Of a DNA stretch of 64,000 bases, positions 48,601 through 56,908 are shown piece by piece. The translations under genes were made by a program, and so were the position numbers. The first letter of the stretch is position 1. The number at the start of each line of letters is the position of its first letter. The notes below the pieces were generated by a model. The model did not search any database and had not been told where the DNA came from. It saw nothing but the letters and a program-made list of their open reading frames with translations. Source of the stretch: Solanum dulcamara (lineage: Eukaryota; Streptophyta; Magnoliopsida; Solanales; Solanaceae); the NCBI RefSeq assembly GCF_947179165.1, contig NC_077239.1, forward strand, positions 558,001 to 622,000, given 5' to 3'.

Positions 48601-51600
48601 ACAGATCAAAGAATATTTCTAAAAAAGCCAAAACAAGTACCTGGTTTAGCCAAAAAGGCATTGAAAAATGTCATATTCTGAAGAATGTTATAAGGAAATG
48701 CTGGTAGGAAAAAGAAGGCCATAATATGTTTTAAAGAAAATGCACCGAAGTCAATCTGGTCCTCCAGGAAGAGGTATGCAACTACTGTAACAAAGGGGTG
48801 AATTTTCAAACAAGGGAAAGCAATAAGTAAAATGCGGATAAAGTAGGCAAAATCAGCTAGTTCTGCAAACCATCACTAAAAGATTAAACAAAATTCACAA
48901 TGGGGGTTATGTTAGCAACCATATCACTTTAAAAGTGCTATACGCATGGGGGACACCCAACATACCGGAAAAGTGATTCTGTAAAAGATTTAATTTAATC
49001 CCCCACCTACCCACCCAAAAAATAAGAAGCCCTCCAATATTTCCAACCAAACTAAAAAGATGCATGAAGGAGGCCGGTGCAAAGAAGAAGCACAGAAGAA
49101 ATAGCACACAAATTGAGACATACCTCTTTGAGGTACTCCACTTGCTTATGCAACTCAGCTTCTCTCCTCCTCCACTCAATTTCTTTCTTACACCAATCAG
49201 AGCACTGCACATATTCAATGTAGTCTTATAATCACCATGAGAACATGTAAAGGAAAATGTAATTTAGCATCTCCAAAGAGCTGAGAAAATTGTTTTCAGA
49301 AGTCAGGTTAAAGCAGAAGTGTCATTGATGCAGCTAACCCAGGGTGAATTTGCTACCAGACCAAGCATGAGGTGACAGGTTGACTTGAATACCCTCACAG
49401 AGAGAAAAGAAGCTAGCTGTTAGAGCAAACAGTTTTGGCTTTACATAGTGAAGAAGGTACAAGGTAGAGTAAGGTAAGGGAAACGTTATGAGGGAAGGAA
49501 TTATGTTTGTCTTACATATTTCTGTTTTTTTATGACCGTGGTGTCCGGGCCAGCTTTCACGCACCTCGACTAATTCCACGGGATACAAGCCACCTCCCAC
49601 CAACAACAGATACCAAGTAACTCTGTCTACCAAGGCTAGGGCAGATGGAAAGAATTACTTAGCTTTTTTGTCTCCGCTAAGTTTAGGACCTGAGACCCAA
49701 GGATTCTCAACCACTTTTTTAACCACTAGACCACACCCTTGGATGCTTACATATTTCTGTTTGATTTTAGATGATGACAAAAGCTAATGCAACTTCTGAC
49801 ATTCATCTTTCTCCTGGTGTTCCAACTAAGAAACCGAGAGAAATTGCCCTTACCTATAACAACTATATAAGAGGTTTCCACAAACATACATCAAGTTTTT
49901 AGAATCTTGAACAGCTTTGTCCATTTGAAAACTAACAAATATCTTCAACTGCATCATTCCGTTTTAAACTGAGCAAAGGAGAACCACACCCGAAGATGTG
50001 AAAAGATAATCATCAATCCATCGCCATATTGTTTTTATTTTCTTTTTATGAAAGGGTGGGTGGGTGGGTGGGTTAGGTCAGTCTGATACGTTTTCCTCAA
50101 GTAGTTTGTGTTGGCTACATGGAAAATCTTGAAGGTCTCCACTGTGAATATTCATTAAGATGTTAGACCTGAATTCTATCAGGAGTTCGCACTGACTAAA
50201 TCTAAAACCTTCATTTTTTCCTTACCTCTTTTTCAAGAGAAAAACAACTGGTTTCAAGAGACCGAATTTTCTGCAAAAGAGGGAGGAGTTTGATCACTAT
50301 CTCATGAAGCAATACTCAAGATATAAGCGTCAAACTAAGACCTTTTGAAGCTCTTCGTCAACAGCATGAAGTCGAGAAGCATAAAGTACTCGAATACCCT
50401 TCACTGTGCATTTCTTATTACATTGGGGGCACTGCAAAAGAACAAAAGAGAGAATGTGAAGGATGAACTGAAATAGGATCTTCAAATAATGTATAAAACA
50501 AGGACCAAACTATTATAAGGAATACCTTTCCTGACCTCCCTTTTTGTTGCAACCACTTTTTGATACACGACAAACCATATATATGCCCACAAGGAAGACA
50601 GCTGCAAAAGATTAGAAGGCGGACAACAATGGAAGTATTAACACTTGAAAATTATATTTCAATTATAAGTTGTATATCTATCAATCAATAGCTAAACCTC
50701 AACTTCACTAGTTTGGTCGACTGTACTAAAATAAGTTATGTTTCGCGTCAAATCGGGAGTTCTCTCAAACTAAAAATTCTGTAAAGAAAACCAAAATTAT
50801 CCCTACAGTGACATGTAAGAATCCAACTTGGGTGACGCCTAGATCTGTGAAAGAAATGTTGTTGTGCTGGAAAACTGGAAGAAGGAGAAAGTGCAGAGCT
50901 TGGAATATTGTTCCTTTAGCGTTGATATGGATCATTTGGAGAGAGAAATAAGAGGGATTTTGAAGGGGTAGAATTGACTTTTGGGCAGTTGATGAGTAGT
51001 CTCCGATCCCTTATTGATTGTTGGCCCACCCATTTAGTGCCGGGTAACATGGCCGGGTCGTATAGAGGATTGGGCGTCTTTTGTAGAGAATCATGTCGTG
51101 TTTGTTTTTTGGTATACTTGTATATGGCCATTTTTGGCCATTTTACTAATAAACTGATTACCTGATTAAAAAATGCAAGTCTCTAACCATAATTTTAATT
51201 AGTTGACATTACCTATATAAGTCGTTTATTTACAATGTATGTTATTAGCTAAGTCCACATTGATTTCAAGAGAGGACAAGACTTTAGTTACAACTGCTCT
51301 CCATGTATTTTAGGTCTACTTCATATCCTTTTGACACCTTTAATCGTGATATTTGTCCACCTACTAACCAATGCATTTGGATTGCCATGCAGAACATCCA
51401 CAAACAACCTTCCAACCTTCCATCATTTCATCCTCTATGTTTATGCACCATTTGTGGGATGTGAACCATGATCATTCAACTGTCACTTGTCAAAAGAACA
51501 GAAAACCCAAGTGCTTTAATAGGGAGGGTGATGATAGATTTAGATGAAGTAAAAAGCTTCACTGAAAGCATCAAGAAGATGCAAAAGAGTAGTATGGTTG

Positions 51601-53010
51601 AGGCTACAAAAGATATTGATTTAGCTCATTTGAGTACATGGCCATTCTAAGACCAAGTTCATAAGACACAAAAATTTGTCAGTGGAATCTACAGGGGACA
51701 CATTGGGCCAGCTACATAAATACAAAAGACATATATAGACTTAATAAAGTTGTCTTGAGCTGAAAAAACATCAAAACATCTTTGTTCCTTTCTATCCATA
51801 AGGACACGTGTGCTACGGCCATATAGTATTTATTCGAATTTGCATGAATATGTATTACAATCAAGCCAACTGAAACAACCTCCTAAAATTTGTAACACAA
51901 CCCACTGACCTAAATTTAGTTTCACCTTTTTTCATCTTCAAGGAAAACTAAATAGAAGTTTTCTACAACATCTAATTTTTCTTTCGAGGTTATATCACTT
52001 TGCTTAAGTTTTCGAAAAAGAAGCTGTTTTTACAAATCTTATTCCCTTTTCCATGTTGAACTAAACTGTTTTTTTTCTCTTTATGAAATGATAAAGGTTT
52101 CTAAACAAGGCTTTCGAAGATCTTGACAACAAATAAAAAACAGCACAGAAACAGAGATTTCTAGGGCAGAAACAACATACATTGTGCTATATCATTCCCC
52201 TGAGGCTTCATTTCATCTGTCTCACTATTGAATGTAGATATTCTTTTTTTATAAGGTTGAATACAGATGGTTCTACACTCACAGGCATAACACATTCAGT
52301 TATGCTAAGCCGGAACTTAACATTACTATCATAAACTGTAATCTACAATCCCTAGCTATGCATATACCCCTTTTCTTCAAAATAGATACAGTTCCAAATT
52401 CAAGGGTGTAGATACTGTGGATTCATATGCAGTTTGATGGTTGAATGCTACTGATGTCACCATAATTAGAAATTGCTTTAGATTGAAGTACATGGAAATA
52501 AATTACTAACCAAATTTGGTGGTCACCGTCGTTAGTCCAAGCTTCCATGCAAATAGAGCAAAACAAACCATCAATTTCACTTCGATTCCACTCTCCTTCT
52601 CCTCCATCAGCTTCTTCCTTATCAACATTCTGCGACGCCGCTTCACCGCCTTTACTCCTAGTCGTATCATCTCCACTTTCCAGTTCCACAGCAGAATTAT
52701 CCAAATTCTCAACATTAATCCCCCGCTCTTGAGATGAACTTCTCGTAGCACCACGATCCCCATACAAAACCCTACGCAACGTCCTCCTTCCAGTACTCGA
52801 CTCTTCTTCATCATCTTCATCCTCCTCCTCCTCCTCATCTTCTTCTTCTTCGTCTTCATCCGTCTCTTCTTCTTCTTCTTCCTCGTACTCTTCTCCATCT
52901 TCTAACAAAATGATGTCTTCGGCGGCGAGTTCACTCTCGTCCGCGGCGGCGCCGATGTGACGGAGAAACCTCTCGTAATCGGGATCTGCACCGTCACTGT
53001 CGCCGGCCAT
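42652..53010 (-). CDS. RING-finger/WD40-repeat E3 ubiquitin ligase, RFWD3-like
   Basis: Probably a nuclear E3 ligase related to animal RFWD3, which acts in replication-stress and DNA repair. Coding exons on the complement: 53010-52511, 50601-50526, 50431-50342, 50270-50226, 49204-49124, 48426-48369, 48265-48207, 47732-47622, 47532-47396, 47247-47208, 46727-46665, 46286-46096 and 43138-42652. All are GT-AG and total 1,938 nt, 645 aa, in one open frame. The N-terminus has a long Glu/Asp run (about residues 50-85). A C3HC4 RING spans 151-196 ([24 protein letters not shown]), with its first two cysteines in exon 1 and the rest in exons 2-3. A coiled-coil-like stretch follows (about 210-264: [20 protein letters not shown]). 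From about 304 to 645 are WD40-type blades ([19 protein letters not shown], [15 protein letters not shown]-like). The ATG at 53010 is the first real ATG in frame; the upstream extension starts only at TTG. Confidence 0.92.
43931..44115. mobile_element. MITE, GCCCGTTTGGATTGGCTTAT-TIR family, copy 3
   Basis: A 185-bp element in the last coding intron of the RFWD3-like gene. The ends GCCCGTTTGGATTGGCTTAT and TAAGTCAAACAGGC are inverted repeats. GAGTGTTTGGCTGACCAATT and TTGTGCTTAAAATAAGCCCC match the 39270 copy. Confidence 0.75.
44219..44400 (+). mobile_element. tRNA-derived SINE, head with Pol III boxes
   Basis: An A-box-like TGTAGCGGTAAGTGC and a B-box-like GAGTTCAAACC are spaced as in tRNA-derived SINEs. 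A SINE body with GTGGCACTTAAGTGAAG follows. A 3' A-rich run lies near 44400. No confident target-site duplication was found. It lies in the last coding intron of the RFWD3-like gene. Confidence 0.6.
45087..45725 (-). mobile_element. 5'-truncated RTE-clade LINE with 19-bp TSD
   Basis: TCTTTTGAACAAGATGAAT (45068-45086) and TCTCTTGAACAGGATGAAT (45726-45744) match at 17 of 19 bases and bound a 639-bp insertion. On the minus strand, codons near 45414-45608 encode [27 protein letters not shown] and [13 protein letters not shown], the conserved RTE C-terminus, followed by the TS-type 3' module and a (TTG)n tail. It lies in an RFWD3-like intron, in the same orientation as the gene. Confidence 0.9.
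49528..49745 (-). mobile_element. tRNA-derived SINE with perfect 17-bp TSD
   Basis: CTTACATATTTCTGTTT is repeated exactly at 49511-49527 and 49746-49762. The 218-bp insert reads on the minus strand from a head with a GTGGTCTAGTGGTTA A box and a GGTCTCAGGTCC B-box-like stretch to a short A tail (T run at 49528). It lies in the intron between coding exons 5 and 4 of the RFWD3-like gene. The perfect duplication suggests a fairly recent insertion. Confidence 0.88.
50810..51177 (+). mobile_element. L1-type LINE 3' fragment
   Basis: Plus-strand translation gives [20 protein letters not shown] and WIIWREK, typical of the zf-RVT-like C-terminal end of plant L1 RT ORFs, then a 3'UTR ending ACCTGATTAAAAAA. 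Stops follow soon after. It lies in intron 1 of the RFWD3-like gene, antisense to it. No target-site duplication was recognised. Confidence 0.7.
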
Positions 53011-53267
53011 TGCCGTTAAATTATGCACCGCTTCAGCTCTCCTTTTTTCCCCCAATTTTGCTCAATTTTGGGTACAAAGTGCGTTTTGCCGCTGAAATAA
53101 AAAAGGGAGGGAATACGCTCTCTTTAATACGCAAATTGAAACGTCTTTTAGCTTTTCTCCGTGCGTCTATACTAAATTAGAATTGAGCATTATAAAATTC
53201 ATTTGAAAACGTATGAATAATTTTTTATATTTTAATTTGTTCAAAGTAATATTTTAATTTTTCAGGA

Positions 53268-53690
53268 CAAAGCATGGACTTTTGGGTGGGATTGGGAGAA
53301 CAATATCAGCTCTACCCCCAGGGACTTAATTTCAAGGCTCAAGATCTTCACTTCTGGATCGAGTGACTCTCCAACAGCATTAATATCCACACACTTCCAA
53401 GAAGCTGCTCCTTCCATCTTCTCAAACTCTCATCATCCTTATCTTTCTCAAATTGTTCTTTGAGAGTACATTGAAGACCCAACTCAATCTTATTTGTATT
53501 TTCATCTTCCTCTTCATCCTCAGTAGTATACATTGAACTTTCACTCATATGTCTGCTAACTTTATTCTCATGAACCTCATGTTCAATCTCAGAATCAGAA
53601 TCAGCAATTCTACCTTTCTTTGCCCCACAAACAGGAGCTGATTCCTCTTTATCCACCTTTCGATGTGAAGATGTTTGTAGCGTAAAAGGT
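53268..53690 (-). pseudogene. Rho GDP-dissociation inhibitor (RhoGDI) fragment
   Basis: The minus-strand frame reads SRHMSESSMYTTEDEEEDEN, LQCTLKEQFEKDKDDE and SLRRWKEQLLGSV, the conserved N-terminal half of plant RhoGDIs, which hold ROP/RAC GTPases in the cytosol. After GSV, one base shifts the frame; DINAVGESLDPEVKILSLEI continues in another frame. A second shift in a G run precedes GRADIVLPIP. Similarity ends near FVLK at 53268, in AT-rich DNA. There is no ATG at the head. The sequence spans about 125 codons of a protein usually 200-250 aa. It lies ~260 bp upstream of the RFWD3-like start on the same strand. Whether it is a retrocopy or a truncated duplicate cannot be told. Confidence 0.85.
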
Positions 53691-53699
53691 TTGTTTAAA

Positions 53700-54689
53700 G
53701 TTAGAGGTATTTACGTAATTTAACTTACAATTTTTAAGTTTGTGCTTTTAAGATAGTATAGATATAGATTAGATGATTAAAATTAATTCTCCCTGTTCGT
53801 TTTTGAATTTGTGAGTGAATTTATATTTTCTTCTAGTTTATGATCTTTTAATCCTAAGTATGAATTTGCGAGTACTTTTCTTTTTAATTCAATTTCGTTA
53901 GCGATTTTAGGATCCAACTAATTCGGACTACTCTCCTTAAAAAGAATGAAATTCTGTACGAATTTGAAGACTAGCTCACACGATGCAAGAACATATTGTA
54001 CTAAACATCGACCTCCATGCATAAATTACATGAAAACCTAACATTTTTAATTTGTAATAACAATCGGTAATCTCAAAAAGTATATGCATAGGTATTAATT
54101 TGCAATTTACGTAAGGGAAAGACAAAATAGTTTAACACAACTCTTAAAAACACTAAATAAATCAAATTATTTTTTTTCCTTTTATAATCTCTTTGTTTTA
54201 ATTTGTTATTTGGATATTGAAGCTACGTATTGAGAGTTTCATACTTGTGCGGGGCTACAATTTTAATTACAACGACTCAAATTTTATATCTATATTTAAA
54301 GTTCACTTACATATATAAATAGTTTATCAGGAATATTCTGTTTTAAAGTTTAGAATGCATAACTCATTGACACCCATTTTTCTACTATCTCACTTATCCA
54401 ATAAATATTTTCATAAAAAAAATGACATTTAGGTGTGAAAAAAATAAAAATATCAATTCATTTCAATATTATATATGCTAAAAATTGAATCTGAACGATG
54501 ATTTATAGAAGAAGGAGAAGAAACTGAACAAATGGAGGAAACAAGTTTGTATGAAGTTCGTCAAAAATTAGTCTAATTACTATAGCGAAATGCTGTTATA
54601 TAAAATATATAATATAATATTTCAAAAAAAATTATAGTTAAATACTTTTATAAAAAAAATAGTTATTATAGAGAAATTTGATCGTAACT
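53700..54689. other. AT-rich spacer; no gene seen
   Basis: Homopolymer A/T runs only. No ORF or repeat family was recognised. Confidence 0.5.
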
Positions 54690-54799
54690 CGTAAATTAAA
54701 GTAAACTTTACCTAAATCCCATAATGGAAAAGTCTAATTACTATACATCCCTCATTATACCAAAATTATCCGATATCCCCTTTTTTCAACTTTTCTGAT

Positions 54800-55400
54800 A
54801 CATTAGTGATGTATCTGATACATCAATTATCTATAGAGTAATTAATGGAGATCATCTATTTATGGATAGTATCTTAATATAAGGTATGATTGGTTCTTTA
54901 AATCAATTACTGATCTAATTAATGGGATTAATTTGGTTAAAAAAATAACGGTTGTGTACGTGAAGATTCAAGCCAAAAAACAGAGCATAAATTCAAATCA
55001 AATTCGATTTCAATTTTTTTTTCCAGTTTTGGTGATTAATAAGTTATGTATCTGATACATCAACTTTAGATGTAGAATACTTAATGCATATCAGCTATTT
55101 ATGGTTAGTATTTTAATGTAAGTTTTGATTGGTTATTTAATTGAATCACTGATCTAATTAATGAGATTAATTTGTTTTAAAAAGCAACTGTGATGTTCAT
55201 GAAGATTCAAGCCAAAAAACAGAGCATCGTCTCGAATGGAAAAAACAGAGCATCAATTCAAACCGAAGTTGATTTCAATTATTTTTTCACTTTTGCTGAT
55301 ACATAAGTTATGTATCTGATACATAACTTTAGCTATAAAATAGTTAATGCACATCAACTATTTATGGATAGAAGATTGAGATAAGGTATGATTGGCTCTT
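54800..55400 (+). repeat. Tandem repeat, ~240-265 bp unit, about 2.3 copies
   Basis: Units are anchored by GGTATGATTGGTTCTTTAAA, CTGATCTAATTAATGGGATT, GAAGATTCAAGCCAAAAAAC and GTTATGTATCTGATACAT. Anchors recur at about 54880, 55119 and 55383. Confidence 0.75.
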
Positions 55401-55662
55401 ATAGTTCCGAATCTCAATGGATGGGACGGGATCTTCTTGATGACGTATTTCATTCCCTACATTGACATGAAAATGGTTAAATACAACTTGAACTTTATAC
55501 ATAAATATGATGTATCATATGCATTAAAATATCTGATGCATGAGATGAGATTCTGATACATACAGAAGATGTATCAGAAGCAGTTATATATTATATTCTG
55601 ATACATAAATGTAGATGTATCAGAATCATTAAAACTTAAAATAACAGAAACTGACACTTAAA

Positions 55663-56008
55663 CATGATGTATCAGAAATAGTAAATCTCCAAAAAATTGC
55701 ATTTGAAAAAGACATTATGTATCTGATACATAAATGATATGTATCAGAATCATTAAAACTTGAAACAACAGAAACTGACACTTAAAACATGATGTATCAG
55801 AAATAGTAAATCTCCAAAAAATTGCATTTGAAAAAGACATTATGTATCTGATACATAAATGATATGTATCAGAATCATTAAAACTTGAAACAACAGAAAC
55901 TGACACTTAAACATGATGTATCAGAAATAGTAAATCTCCAAAAAATTGCATTTGAAAAAGACATTATGTATCTGATACATAAATGATATGTATCAGAATC
56001 ATTAAAAC
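55663..56008 (+). repeat. Tandem repeat, ~124-bp unit, 2.8 near-identical copies
   Basis: CATGATGTATCAGAAATAGT starts at 55663, 55788 and 55912. Each unit holds AAATCTCCAAAAAATTGCAT and TTATGTATCTGATACATAAA. The units look almost identical, so the amplification is recent. Confidence 0.92.
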
Positions 56009-56058
56009 CTTCACAAAATTTCCATTCTAAAAAAAAACTTAATTGAACCCATACCTTT

Positions 56059-56300
56059 GGGAGATTAGGGTGTGTTGTAACCCCTTCAATCTTGTTGTCT
56101 ATTTCTTTGGGTGCATGTTTAACTGTAGCTTTCGACTTCAATTTCTCACGTAGGTTATTCATCACTGCTGGATCGTTACGATGTTTGGATCTAACCTCGT
56201 CGTAACCTTCCCAAGACGAATTAGAACCAGGTGAAACAAGAATTCCTTGATTTTTATTGGACTGTTTGAGACCATGAACGGATTCCATATGTATCATTGA
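56059..56300 (-). CDS. Unidentified ORF/exon inside the TGATACAT-rich region
   Basis: Minus-strand frame from ATG at 56300 to a GTATGG splice-donor-like site just below 56059, about 80 codons. It contains SWEGYDEVRSKHRND and LREKLKSKATVKHAPKEIDN. The composition is hydrophilic, Lys-rich and non-repetitive, unlike the surrounding repeats. I do not recognise it. It could be the N-terminal exon of a transposon protein, a captured gene fragment or a small gene. No continuing exon was found among the repeats downstream. Confidence 0.4.
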
Positions 56301-56908
56301 AGGTATGAGAAACAAAAATAGAAAGATTTACAGAAGAAAGCAAATGATAAAAATTTTAGAAGATTTTTCAAAGATTTACAGAAGAAATCAAAAGATACAA
56401 ATTTTAGGAGAAATCAGATTGAATGAGGATGAAGTGAAATTCCATATAAGGAAAGATTAAAATATACCTTAGTTGAAACCTTGAAATTGATTAACGGTTG
56501 AAGATGATCAAATTAACTAGAGCAAATTAGGGCAAGGATGAAAGAGGAGACAGATGTATCAGTGAGGGAGAGAGAGAGAAAGGAAAAAGAGGGATTTTGG
56601 AAATTTTTTGGTGTAGTAGGGAATAAAAGTAAATATAGCATCTTAATATGTGTAAAAGGGTAATTTTCCCTAAATTAAATAGTTCATGAAATTTGTTAGT
56701 TGTTAAATGGGCTTGGCCTTGGGCTTTATGTAAGACGTTTTCGATCCGCTCATATCCGATTCGATCCGCACTTTGCCATAATACTTTCGGATCTCCTTCA
56801 AAAGTCGACTCTTTGACCCGGAAAGTAGACAAAAGTCATCTTCAACACAAAAACAAACGAGAAATCAAGAACACACACAAGAAAGTATTTTGAAACAAAT
56901 CGAAAAAA

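Larger units (their letters stand above)
54690..56680. mobile_element. Repeat-rich region of TGATACAT motifs, probable Mutator-like non-autonomous element
   Basis: The edges are loosely inverted: TACATCCCTCATTATACCAA near 54743 against TTTGGTGTAGTAGGGAATAA near 56606. Inside are two families of tandem repeats and dozens of ATGTATCWGATACAT near-palindromes. One minus-strand ORF is present. Similar TGATACAT-rich DNA surrounds Mutator-like elements in Solanaceae, from memory. Exact ends and target duplication were not determined. Confidence 0.45.

Noticed and set aside
51468..51650. 60-codon plus-strand ORF in RFWD3-like intron 1
   Set aside because: Plausible composition but no recognised family, splice context or repeats; too weak to call a gene.
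52506..52898. 130-codon Lys/Arg/Met-rich ORF overlapping RFWD3-like exon 1
   Set aside because: A shifted-frame shadow of the acidic GAA/GAG run in the real exon.
55663..56008. CRISPR-like array of regular repeats
   Set aside because: This is plant nuclear DNA; the units are contiguous ~124-bp tandem repeats with no unique spacers.
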